Origin: Planctomycetota bacterium
GTDB taxonomy: Bacteria; Planctomycetota; J058
Assembly (NCBI GenBank): GCA_003695705.1
Contig: RFHU01000377.1
Location: forward strand, 1-64,000
Length of the DNA: 64,000 nucleotides
Direction of reading: 5' to 3'
Below, piece after piece: positions 41,003-49,774 of this stretch. How positions within the stretch are numbered: position 1 is the first letter of the stretch; every line of letters starts with the position of its first letter. Both the position numbers and the translations under genes were made by a program. The notes under the pieces were generated by a model that did no database searches, was not told the origin of the DNA, and worked only from the letters and a program-made list of their open reading frames with translations.

Positions 41003-41270
41003 GGGCGCCGCAGCGTGCACGAAGTCGCCCCCGGCGCCAACGTCGTGCGCGAGCCCGAAGGACCCTGACGTCCTGCCGGCCCTGCGCCGGTTCTCGGAGG
41101 GGTGCGCCCCGCCTGGACGAAGTCCGCTCGCCGCCTCCGGACGACCGTTGCGTCGAGCGTGCGTACCGGAGGGAGAGTTCGGATCGCGCGGCCTGCAGCG
41201 AGCGGTGCGGCCGCGGACCTTGCGGACGTGGCGCTCCGCAGCGCACGCCGGCGGCCTCGGCGCCCGGAGG

Positions 41271-41786
41271 TCAGCCGGCGTAGGGCTGGTCGGGCTCGGC
41301 GCCCCCGGCCAGGAGGATCTCTCCCCCGCGCAGGAGGCCCGCCTTGTAGAGGGTGTGCGCGAGCATTTGCGGAGCGTCCCGGAGCACGACCCGGCGCGCG
41401 CCCCGACCGGCGAGTTCGCGTACGAGGTCGACGAAGCGCGCCAGGGCCACGCCGCCCTGGAGTTCCAAGGTGCCGCAGTCCACTTCGACTTCGTGCGGCG
41501 CCCGGGCGCAGGCGGCGCGCCAGTCCCTCGCGAACGCCCCGTCGGCTCCGTCCCAAGCACCGCGGGGACGCAGGAGGAGACGACCCGCGGGCTCTTCGCC
41601 CTCCACCTCGAGCTCCACGCGCGTCCTCCCGTCGAGGCGGAGGATCCTACCCGGCGAACCGAGGTGGCGCCCCTGCGCAGCAGGCGAGGTGTCCGGCGGC
41701 CCGCGCAGCCCTTGCCGGGCCTCCCTCTCCCGCCTCGGGTCGCGGCGCGTAGCGCGGAGTCGCCGCCTGCACCGGGCCCCGAGCAT
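41271..41786 (-). CDS. STAS-like domain protein (putative)
   Basis: HEVEVDCGTLELQGGVALARFVDLVRELAGRGARRVVLRDAPQMLAHTLYKAGLL resembles STAS fold; start uncertain. Confidence 0.45.
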   Translation of the reverse strand: MLGARCRRRLRATRRDPRREREARQGLRGPPDTSPAAQGRHLGSPGRILRLDGRTRVELEVEGEEPAGRLLLRPRGAWDGADGAFARDWRAACARAPHEVEVDCGTLELQGGVALARFVDLVRELAGRGARRVVLRDAPQMLAHTLYKAGLLRGGEILLAGGAEPDQPYAG

Positions 41787-41821
41787 GCCGCGCTCCTCCG
41801 ACAACCCGCCCGCGGATTCCT

Positions 41822-42060
41822 CGGAGCCGCCGCCTCGCCGACCGGCGCAAGACCTTCCGCACGGGCCGCCGCGCGCAGGCCTCGGCCGCCTTCGCGCTCT
41901 TCGGGAAGGAAACCTGCCTGCGCAGGACCAGGGGCTCGGGGACGATCTTCTTCGCCCCGTGCAGCCGGCGCTGCGTCTTCTGCCCGAACCGGATGACCTC
42001 TCAGCAGGGCGCAGGGGAGGAACTCGAAGCCGATGACTGCCCCGAGGTCGCCAGCGCGGC
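41822..42060 (+). pseudogene. Remnant of COG1313-like radical SAM (PflA-like) protein
   Basis: Frame 2 reads TGRRAQASAAFALFGKETCLRRTRGSGTIFFAPCSRRCVFCPNRMTSQQGAGEELEADD, retaining CxxxCxxC and the (G/R)TRGSGTIFF signature; no complete ORF either side. Confidence 0.7.
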
Positions 42061-42270
42061 AGCCGGCGCGAGGCACCGCCAGGTCGGACCGTTGCGCCTC
42101 GGCGGGGCCGGACGGACACGGGCCGGGCCGGGCGGGCGAGCCCCTCCGGGCTTCGCCGCCCGGTCCGCGCGCGCAGAGGGAGCTCGGGAGGGCCCGCAGC
42201 GCGCCGATCGCGTTGCCCGTCGCGGACGAGAGCACCGACCGCCGGCACCGTCGAAGGAAGGGTGGCCTGG

Positions 42271-42290
42271 GGTCCGCCTCAAGGCGGACC
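42271..42290. terminator. Perfect hairpin in the decayed intergenic region
   Basis: GGTCCGCC-TCAA-GGCGGACC. Confidence 0.35.
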
Positions 42291-42338
42291 GCCGCCCGTC
42301 GCACCGCGGATCGACACGTATCGGAATTCAACTGCCTA

Positions 42339-42356
42339 GGACGCCAAGGACGCCAA
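42339..42356 (+). repeat. Two tandem copies of GGACGCCAA
   Basis: ggacgccaaggacgccaa read directly, immediately 3' of the GxxExxY remnant. Confidence 0.9.
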
Positions 42357-42359
42357 GAA

Positions 42360-42625
42360 TCAAGAGAGGACGACGCGTTGCACGCCGTCCTTTGGCCCGG
42401 GAACGTTGAAATGGATCAGCAGAGCGAGGTTCTTGCCCGTGGCCTTCCGAGAGGAGACGACGGTCGCTTTGTGGAGCGGTAGGACCTAGCGCACGGCCTC
42501 GAGTTCGACGATCCAGCGACCGCCCACAAGGAGGTCGAGCCTCCCTTCCCCAACGTAGGCCCCCTTGCATTCAACCTTGCGTCGGGCCTCCCGACGGGCG
42601 TCGAGCGCAGTGATGGCCCTTCGGT
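42360..42625 (-). pseudogene. GxxExxY-family protein remnant with internal TAG
   Basis: Minus strand: VGEGRLDLLVGGRWIVELEAVR*VLPLHKATVVSSRKATGKNLALLIHFNVPGPKDGVQRVVLS* ; amber at 42488-42486, terminal TGA at 42362-42360; N-terminal half missing. Confidence 0.75.
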
Positions 42626-42751
42626 ACGCGCCGTGGCTCTTCGACCCGCCCGCTCGCTCTTCCGCCTGGCGCCGGGGCGCAAGCCGCTGGGGAAGTCCCC
42701 AGGCGTCCGACGGAGCCCTGGGGTAGCCTGGAGCGAGGGAGGAGGTGCCTC

Positions 42752-43300
42752 GTGGGCGAAGCCTCGAACGGACGAGCGTCGGCAGCCAGCGACGCGGAGG
42801 AGCGGGAACTCGCGCACGCCCTGCGCGGCCTGCAGGTCGGTGCCGCGGGCCTGCTGTTCGGCGTGCTGTCCTTCTTCGGCCTCGTGGTCGTGCTCTCGCA
42901 GCGGGGCGCGCCCGCTCAGCCCGCAGGCGACTCGGGCCCCCTGTTGATCCAACTGACCGCCGCGGCGGGCTTGTTGGCGCCGAGCGCGTGGTTGGCCGCC
43001 GGCGTACTGCATCGCGCCTTCGCGCAGCGCCTTCGCGCCCTCGACCCGCGCGCGCGCCGCGGAGCCGAAGGGCTCCGCCTCTACCGCACCGCGGTCCTCC
43101 TTCCGCTGGCCCTATGCGAGGGTACGGCGCTCTTCGGCCTGGTCGTCCTGCTCCTGGGAAGTCTGCAGGGCGGACTGCGCGACGCTCCGCTGCTGTGGGT
43201 CAACGCCCTCTACTCGCTCGGGCTCGTCGTCGCGCTGGCTGTTCTCTTCCCTACGCCCGAACGCGCGCGCGCGCTCCTGAGCGGAAGCGACCCTCCCTAG
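42752..43300 (+). CDS. Small membrane protein, function unknown
   Basis: Four predicted TM helices; GTG start preceded by gggaggaggtg. Confidence 0.65.
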   Translation: MGEASNGRASAASDAEERELAHALRGLQVGAAGLLFGVLSFFGLVVVLSQRGAPAQPAGDSGPLLIQLTAAAGLLAPSAWLAAGVLHRAFAQRLRALDPRARRGAEGLRLYRTAVLLPLALCEGTALFGLVVLLLGSLQGGLRDAPLLWVNALYSLGLVVALAVLFPTPERARALLSGSDPP

Positions 43301-43434
43301 CAGGCCTTGGGCCAGAGCCCCGCTCGCGCCGGCCGAAGGTCCAGCCCCGTGGGTTGCTGGGCCTCGGGTCATCCCGGCCGAGCGCTCCCGAGACCCCAAG
43401 GATCCGCCCCCCCGCCCGGAGGGGAGCGCGCGCT

Positions 43435-44607
43435 TCAGCCGAGGATGAGGCGCCGCGCCGCGGCCAGGACCCGCTCGACGGTGGTGTCTTCCCAGCAAGT
43501 CTCCGGGCACGGGTAGGCGGGAACCCCGTGGCAGTGGTGCAGCACTCCTTCGGGGCGATGAGGACACCCGCTGCGCAATACGCTCACCCGAGGGCCGATG
43601 GGTGCGCAGAGGGCGGGGTTGGTGCTGTTGAACAGGGCCACGGTCGGCGTCCCCGCGGCGGCCGCCAGGTGGCTCAGCCCGGAGTCGTTGCAGACCACCA
43701 GCCGTGCCGAGGCGAGGAGCACGGCGATGCCCCCGAGATCGGCCCCCGCGATCGCGCGACCGCGGCGGGTTCCGGCGACCACCTGCGCACAGAGCGCTTC
43801 TTCGTCGGCGCTGCCCACGGCCGCGACCTCGAACTGCCGCTCCTCGAGGGCCTCGGCCAGGCGAGCGAAGCGGGCCGCCGGCCAGCGCTTGCCGGCCCAC
43901 CCCGCCCCCGGCGCGAGCACCGCCAAGGCCGCCCGGGGCTCGAGCCCCAAGGCTTCGAGGGCGGCCCAGCGGCCGGCAACGCTCCCGGGCAGCGGAAGCG
44001 GGCGCGGCTCCGGAGGCGCCTCGGGCGGCGCGGTCTCGAGCAAGGGCGCGGCCACGTGCCACGGACGCAGCGCCAGGTGGCTTCCGCGCGCCGGTGGCGG
44101 CTGCGCGACGGAGTAGAGTTCGGCCAGTTCGTGCAGGGCGAGGCCGACGCTGCGGGCCGGGCGGGCCGCGAAGGCCACCAGCGCCGAGAAGGGATTCGAG
44201 CACAGGTCCAGAACCAGGTCGAAACCTTCGGCACGCAGGCGGGCTGCTTCGGACCACAGGCTCCGCCAGTTCGCGCCCTCCCGGAGTCGGTCGCTCACCA
44301 GGCCCGGGGCCTCGATGACCCGCTCGTCGGCGACCACCCCGCGCCAGAGCCCTCGCGCGCGCGGGCTGGTGGCGACCCACAGAGCCCCGCCGCCAAAACG
44401 CTCGGCGAGCGGCCGCGCCACCTGGCTCGCCCAGAACACATCGCCCAGCCAGCCGGGGGCGAGGAGCAAGATGCGTTCGCGCCCGCAGTCCTCGAGGTCG
44501 GGTCGAAAGTAGCCGGACCGGGCCAAGCCGCGCAGGGCAGGGCGGGAGAGGCCAAGGAGCCGCGCCAGGCTCTTCCCGAAGGTGCGCGCGTCGGTGAACC
44601 ATCCCAT
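43435..44607 (-). CDS. Glycosyltransferase family 9 (heptosyltransferase-like)
   Basis: LLLAPGWLGDVFWASQVARPLAERFG, AVLAPGAGWAGKRWPAARFARLAEAL, CNDSGLSHLAAAAGTPTVALFNSTNPALCAPIG. Confidence 0.85.
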   Translation of the reverse strand: MGWFTDARTFGKSLARLLGLSRPALRGLARSGYFRPDLEDCGRERILLLAPGWLGDVFWASQVARPLAERFGGGALWVATSPRARGLWRGVVADERVIEAPGLVSDRLREGANWRSLWSEAARLRAEGFDLVLDLCSNPFSALVAFAARPARSVGLALHELAELYSVAQPPPARGSHLALRPWHVAAPLLETAPPEAPPEPRPLPLPGSVAGRWAALEALGLEPRAALAVLAPGAGWAGKRWPAARFARLAEALEERQFEVAAVGSADEEALCAQVVAGTRRGRAIAGADLGGIAVLLASARLVVCNDSGLSHLAAAAGTPTVALFNSTNPALCAPIGPRVSVLRSGCPHRPEGVLHHCHGVPAYPCPETCWEDTTVERVLAAARRLILG

Positions 44608-44741
44608 GCCTCTACCTATACGGGAGGACGCGCCCCACCCCAAGCGACGTGGCCCTTGCCCTTTCCCTGGCGGGCACGGCCACACGGACCGCGGGAGCCG
44701 AGGGCGATCCCCGCGACGAGGGTGCGCGGTAGAGTACTTCC

Positions 44742-45740
44742 ATGAGCTACGCAGCCCCCACTGGCTTCGCCTACCGGCCTACCCCTTGGCGCTTCCAAGC
44801 GGAGTGGGACGGTTCTTGGAGCGAGGGAAGGCTTCTCTCCGATCCTCGCCTGAGCATCGAGGAGGGGGCGACCTGCCTCCACTACGGACAGCAGTGCTTC
44901 GAGGGACTCAAGGCCTACGCCGCTCCGGACGGAACGCCCCTCCTCTTTCGACCCGAAGAGAACGCGCGGCGCATGGCGCGCAGCGCCGAGCGTCTCTTGC
45001 TCCCGCCGCCTCCGGAAGAGCTGTTCTTCGCAGGAGTCCGGGCCTGCGTCCGGGCGAACCGCGACCACCTCCCCGCGCACGGGTCGGGCGCCTCCCTCTA
45101 CGTTCGGCCCGTGCTGCTCGGGGTGGGCGACAACCTCGGGCTTCGTCCAGCGCCGCGCGCCGTGTTCCGAGTCTTCTGCTCCCCGGTGGGGCCCTACTTC
45201 GCCGATGGGCTGCGGGGAATCCGCCTTCTGGTCAGCGACGAAGACCGCGTCGCCCCCCGCGGGCTGGGCGCCTACAAGGCGGGGGGCAACTACGCCGGAG
45301 GCCTCTTGCTCGCGAAACGCGCCAAGGAGCAAGGCTACGACGAAGTGCTCTACCTCGACGCCATCGAGCATCGCTACCTCGACGAAGCCGGTTCGGCCAA
45401 CGTCTACGGCGTCGCCGGAGGCACCCTCCTCACCCCCCGCTCGCCCTCCATCCTCCCCTCGATCACACTCGCCTCGCTGTTGGTGCTCGCCGAGGAAGAG
45501 CTCGGCCTGCGGGTGGAGCGCCGCCGCGTCGCCATCGACGAAGTGGCGGACTTCGAGGAGATGGGCTGCACGGGCACGGCGGCGGTCATCACCCCCGTGG
45601 CCTCCGTCCGGCACGGAGAGCAGGAGTGGCGCCTGCCCCACGCGCCCGGACCCCGCACCGAAGAACTCTACCGGCTCCTCGTGGGCACCCAGACCGGAGC
45701 GCTCCCAGACCCTCGCGGCTGGCGCATGCCCGTAAGTTGA
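44742..45740 (+). CDS. ilvE: Branched-chain amino acid aminotransferase
   Basis: LHYGQQCFEGLKAY, RPEENARRM, YVRPVLLGVG, AYKAGGNYAGGLLL, EVLYLDAIEHRYLDEAGSAN. Confidence 0.9.
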   Translation: MSYAAPTGFAYRPTPWRFQAEWDGSWSEGRLLSDPRLSIEEGATCLHYGQQCFEGLKAYAAPDGTPLLFRPEENARRMARSAERLLLPPPPEELFFAGVRACVRANRDHLPAHGSGASLYVRPVLLGVGDNLGLRPAPRAVFRVFCSPVGPYFADGLRGIRLLVSDEDRVAPRGLGAYKAGGNYAGGLLLAKRAKEQGYDEVLYLDAIEHRYLDEAGSANVYGVAGGTLLTPRSPSILPSITLASLLVLAEEELGLRVERRRVAIDEVADFEEMGCTGTAAVITPVASVRHGEQEWRLPHAPGPRTEELYRLLVGTQTGALPDPRGWRMPVS

Positions 45741-46111
45741 CCGACGCGGGCCGCCTGGGCCTCGAACCCCCACGCCGGACCCGGCGCCCGCTCCCCTCGC
45801 GCTCGTCGACCCAAAACTCCCGCCCCACGCTGCGCCGAGCCCGACCTCGTCCCCCACCCGCTTCCTGGGCAGGTCGGCAGGTACGCGGCGCGTAAAGATC
45901 GCGGGAAGTCCTTGCAGCGCGGCCGCCCGGCGGGAGAATGCGTGCTTCCCCAAGCGCCCGCGACGAGGCCCCACGGCCCGTCGAGGCAGCTCCGACGGCC
46001 CCCCCTCGCGTCGCTCCCAGCCCTCGCTCGGAACGGCGCAACCCGCCGTCGGGACTCCTGCGACGGGTCGACCGCAAGGGCCACCGCCGCGCGGCGAACC
46101 GAGGTGCTGCC

Positions 46112-47227
46112 ATGGCCGACTTGAGCGTGACCGTCGACGGTCTCGAGTTCGACAACCCCTTCGTGATCGGCTCGGGACCGCCGGGCTCCAACTACAACAC
46201 GATGGCCCGCGCCTACGACCAGGGTTGGGGCGGAGTGGTGTGCAAGACGGTGGCCCTCGAGTGCGAAAAGGTCCACAACGTCGCTCCGCGCTACGCACGC
46301 CTGCGCGTGGACAACGACGACACCTCCAAGAAGAACATCTTCGGCTTCGAGAACATCGAACTCATCTCGGACCGCCCCTTCAGCGACTGGCTCGACGACT
46401 TCAAGCGGGTGAAGGACGACTACCCCGACAAGGTGCTCATCGCCTCCATCATGGAGGAGCCCCGCAAGGAGGCCTGGCAAGAAATCACCGAACGCTGCCA
46501 GGAGGCGGGCGTCGACGCCTTCGAACTCAACCTCTCCTGTCCGCACGGCCTCCCCGAACGCAAAATGGGCATGGCCATGGGCCAGCACCCGGACCTGGTG
46601 CGCGAGGTGTGCGGCTGGGTGATGGAGGTCGCGAAGGTTCCGGTGTGGGCCAAGATGACCCCCAACGTCACCGACATCACCGAACCCGCACGGGCCGCCT
46701 TCGAAGCCGGTTGCCAGGGCGTCTCGGCCATCAACACCATTCTCAGCGTCATGGGGGTGGACCTCAAGACGCTCCGCCCCCTGCCCACGGTCGAGGGCTA
46801 CACCACGCCCGGCGGCTACTCGTGCAAGGCCGTGCGCCCCATTGCCCTCCGCCAGTGCATGCAGCTCGCCCGCGCCTTCCCCGACAAGACCCTCAGCGGC
46901 ATCGGAGGCATCGAGACCGGCAAGGACGCCGCGCAGTTCCTGCTGCTCGGAGCGCACACGGTGCAAGTCTGCACCGGGGTCATGCTCTACGGCTACAAGA
47001 TGGTCAAGGACATGATCGCCGAGCTGAGCGCCTTCATGGACGAGCACGGTTTCTCGACCATCGAGGAGTTCCGTGGCAAGAGCCTCGAGTACTTCACGAC
47101 CCACGCGGACCTGCACCGGCGACAGGTGGAGGCCAAGGTCAAGAAGGCCCTCGAACGCGACACCGATTGGAAGGGCGACGAGTTCGTGGAGCAGTCCGAG
47201 AAGCTCGTCACCGACACCGTCAACTAG
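46112..47227 (+). CDS. preA: Dihydropyrimidine dehydrogenase catalytic subunit PreA-like (no C-terminal ferredoxin domain)
   Basis: DNPFVIGSGPPGSNYNTM, FELNLSCPHGLPERKMGMAMGQ, VWAKMTPNVTDI, GGYSCKAVRPIALR, LLGAHTVQVCTGVMLYGYKMVKDM. Confidence 0.88.
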   Translation: MADLSVTVDGLEFDNPFVIGSGPPGSNYNTMARAYDQGWGGVVCKTVALECEKVHNVAPRYARLRVDNDDTSKKNIFGFENIELISDRPFSDWLDDFKRVKDDYPDKVLIASIMEEPRKEAWQEITERCQEAGVDAFELNLSCPHGLPERKMGMAMGQHPDLVREVCGWVMEVAKVPVWAKMTPNVTDITEPARAAFEAGCQGVSAINTILSVMGVDLKTLRPLPTVEGYTTPGGYSCKAVRPIALRQCMQLARAFPDKTLSGIGGIETGKDAAQFLLLGAHTVQVCTGVMLYGYKMVKDMIAELSAFMDEHGFSTIEEFRGKSLEYFTTHADLHRRQVEAKVKKALERDTDWKGDEFVEQSEKLVTDTVN

Positions 47228-47248
47228 GCCCGTCCACCAGGAGCGATC

Positions 47249-48109
47249 ATGACCACCGTCAAGTGCGGCCTGATTCAACTCGCGAACCCCCTGAACGACG
47301 AGAGCAAGCCCGTCGCCGAGATCCAGGAGGCCATGTTCCAAAAGCATCTGCCCTGGATCGAAAGAGCCGGCGAGCAGGGGGTTCAGATCCTCTGCCTGCA
47401 AGAGATCTTCAACGGCCCCTACTTCTGCCCCAGCCAGGACGCGCGCTGGTACGCGGCCGCCGAAGAGGTCCCCGGACCGACCTGCGAGCGCCTGAGCGAA
47501 TACGCCCGCCGCTACGAAATGGTCATCGTGGTGCCCATCTACGAGAAGGCCATGCGCGGCGTCTACTACAACACCGCTGCGGTCCTCGACGCAGACGGGA
47601 GCTACCTGGGCAAGTACCGCAAGCAGCACATTCCGCAAGTGGCCGGCTTCTGGGAGAAGTTCTTCTTCAAGCCCGGCGACGGCGGCTACCCGGTCTTCCA
47701 GACCCGCTACGCGAAGGTCGGGGTCTACATCTGCTACGACCGCCACTTCCCCGAGGGGGCGCGCTGCCTGGGCCTCAACGGGGCAGAGATCGTGTTCAAC
47801 CCCAGCGCCACCGTGGCCGGCCTCAGCCAATACCTATGGAAACTCGAGCAACCGGCCCACGCCGTGGCCAACGGCTACTTCGTGGGCGCCATCAACCGGG
47901 TCGGCACCGAGCCGCCGTGGAGCATCGGCAAGTTCTACGGGACGAGCTACTTCTGCGACCCTCGCGGACAGATCATCGCCGAGGCCAACGAGGACGACGA
48001 CGCCTTGGTCGTCGCCGACCTCGACCTCGACATGATCGATGAAGTGCGCAACACCTGGCAGTTCTATCGGGACCGCCGCCCCGAGACCTACGACGCCCTG
48101 ACGCGCTGA
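47249..48109 (+). CDS. Beta-ureidopropionase / N-carbamoyl-beta-alanine amidohydrolase (nitrilase superfamily)
   Basis: E-K-C triad: LCLQEIFNGPYF, GKYRKQHIPQV, GVYICYDRHFPEGAR. Confidence 0.88.
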   Translation: MTTVKCGLIQLANPLNDESKPVAEIQEAMFQKHLPWIERAGEQGVQILCLQEIFNGPYFCPSQDARWYAAAEEVPGPTCERLSEYARRYEMVIVVPIYEKAMRGVYYNTAAVLDADGSYLGKYRKQHIPQVAGFWEKFFFKPGDGGYPVFQTRYAKVGVYICYDRHFPEGARCLGLNGAEIVFNPSATVAGLSQYLWKLEQPAHAVANGYFVGAINRVGTEPPWSIGKFYGTSYFCDPRGQIIAEANEDDDALVVADLDLDMIDEVRNTWQFYRDRRPETYDALTR

Positions 48110-48161
48110 CGGCCTCCGCCACGCGAGCGGCGCCCGTCCGGCGGCAGAACGCCGCCGCCGC

Positions 48162-48193
48162 GCGCCGCCCTCCGGTTCCGCGGCGGGCGGCGC
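48162..48193. terminator. Bidirectional hairpin between convergent genes
   Basis: GCGCCGCCC-14 nt-GGGCGGCGC between beta-ureidopropionase (+) and dihydropyrimidinase (-). Confidence 0.45.
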
Positions 48194-48212
48194 AGCGGTC
48201 GACCTGCGCTCG

Positions 48213-49610
48213 TCAACGCAGGAGCTCGCCGACGCGGGCGCGGCGAACGAACTGTCCGCCGCCCTCGGTCTCCAGTTTTCCGTCCCGGCAAACGACGCGC
48301 CCGCGAGAAAGGACGACCTCGCTCCACCCCTGGACCTCGAAGCCCTCGTACGCCGAGTAGTCCACGTTCATGTGGTGGGTGAAGGGGTTGTCCACGCTGA
48401 TGGTCTCGCGGCGGTTGGGGTTGAAGATCACGATGTCGGCGTCGCTGCCCACGGCGATGGTCCCCTTCTTGGGGAACATGCCGAAGGTCTTGGCGGCGGC
48501 GGTCGAGGTCAGCTCGACCCAGCGGTTCAGGGACATGCGCTGCTCGACGACGCAACCGTGGTACATGAGGCTGAGCCGGTTCTCCACGCCGGGCGCGCCG
48601 TTGGGGATCTTGCGGAAGTCGCCCAGACCGAGCTCCTTCTGCTCCTTCATGCAGAAGGGACAGTGGTCGGTGGCCACGTTGCACAGGTGCCCGAACTCGA
48701 GCCCCTTCCAGAGCACGTCCTGATTCCACTTTTCGCGCAGGGCGGGAGTCATGACCCACTTCGCCCCCTCGAAGCCTTCCTTGAAGTAGTAGCTCTGATC
48801 GAGGAACAAGTACTGGGGGCAGGTCTCTGCGGTGACGTCGACCCCGCGCATGCGCGCGCGCTTGACTTCCTTGAGCGCGTCCGCGCTGCTGAGGTGCACG
48901 ATGTAGAGGGGGACCTCGGCCACCTCGGCGATGGCCACCGCGCGATGCACCCCCTCGGCTTCCATGCGGGTGGGGCGAGTGAGCGCGTGGTAGCGCGGCT
49001 CGAGCTTCCCGTCGGCGGCGGCCTCGCGAATGATCTCGTCGATGACGATCCCGTTCTCTGCGTGCATGCAGATGCGCGTGCCGTCCTGTCCCGCTTGGCG
49101 GAAGGCGCGGTAGAGGGTGCCGTCGTCGACGTAGAGCACGCCGGGGTAGGCCATGAACAGCTTGTAGGAGGTCACTCCTTCGTCGGCGAGCTTGCTCATC
49201 TCCGGCAGCCGCTCCACGGGCATGTCGGTGATGATCATGTGGAAACCGTAGTCGATGGTCGCCTTGCCCTCCGCCTTCTGGTGCCAGGTGTCCAAGCCCT
49301 TGAAGCAGGACTCGCCCTTGGTCTGGATGGCGAAGTCGATGATCGTGGTCGTTCCGCCGAAGGCGGCCGCCTTGGTACCGGTCTCGAAGTCATCGGCGCT
49401 GACCGTGCCGCCGAAGGGCATGTCCAGATGGGTGTGGGCATCGATGCCTCCGGGAACGACCAAGCGGTCCGTGGCGTCGATGACTTCATCCGCCTGGACC
49501 GAGAGGGCCTTGCCGATCATGGCCACGGTCTCGCCGTCGACGAGAAGGTCGGCGTAGTAGTCGTCGGTGGCCGTGACGATGCGGCCGTTCTTGATCAACA
49601 ACGTAGACAT
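48213..49610 (-). CDS. hydA: Dihydropyrimidinase
   Basis: GGIDAHTHLDMPFGG, TSYKLFMAYPG (carbamylated Lys), YIVHLSSADAL, VATDHCPF; GGAGGT RBS before ATG at 49610. Confidence 0.93.
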   Translation of the reverse strand: MSTLLIKNGRIVTATDDYYADLLVDGETVAMIGKALSVQADEVIDATDRLVVPGGIDAHTHLDMPFGGTVSADDFETGTKAAAFGGTTTIIDFAIQTKGESCFKGLDTWHQKAEGKATIDYGFHMIITDMPVERLPEMSKLADEGVTSYKLFMAYPGVLYVDDGTLYRAFRQAGQDGTRICMHAENGIVIDEIIREAAADGKLEPRYHALTRPTRMEAEGVHRAVAIAEVAEVPLYIVHLSSADALKEVKRARMRGVDVTAETCPQYLFLDQSYYFKEGFEGAKWVMTPALREKWNQDVLWKGLEFGHLCNVATDHCPFCMKEQKELGLGDFRKIPNGAPGVENRLSLMYHGCVVEQRMSLNRWVELTSTAAAKTFGMFPKKGTIAVGSDADIVIFNPNRRETISVDNPFTHHMNVDYSAYEGFEVQGWSEVVLSRGRVVCRDGKLETEGGGQFVRRARVGELLR

Positions 49611-49774
49611 CTGCACCTCCTGCCCCCGGGGAGCGGACCGGATCCTAAGGGATGCCGCGTGTGGTTGCACCGGCTCGCCCGCCGGGGCGGCCCCAGGAAG
49701 TCCTTCCCTCGGTGCCAGGAATGTGGTCTGTTCGGAGCCCCGCAAAGAGCCGCAGGGACCGCAGGGAGGGGCGC

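Noticed and set aside
41000-42740. Intact mobile element at the pseudogene cluster
   Set aside because: No transposase/integrase ORF and no clear terminal inverted repeats or target duplications seen.
45765-45785. tRNA T-arm-like GGGGGTTCGAGG on the minus strand
   Set aside because: Flanking bases do not form a T-stem, and no acceptor or anticodon arm could be found.
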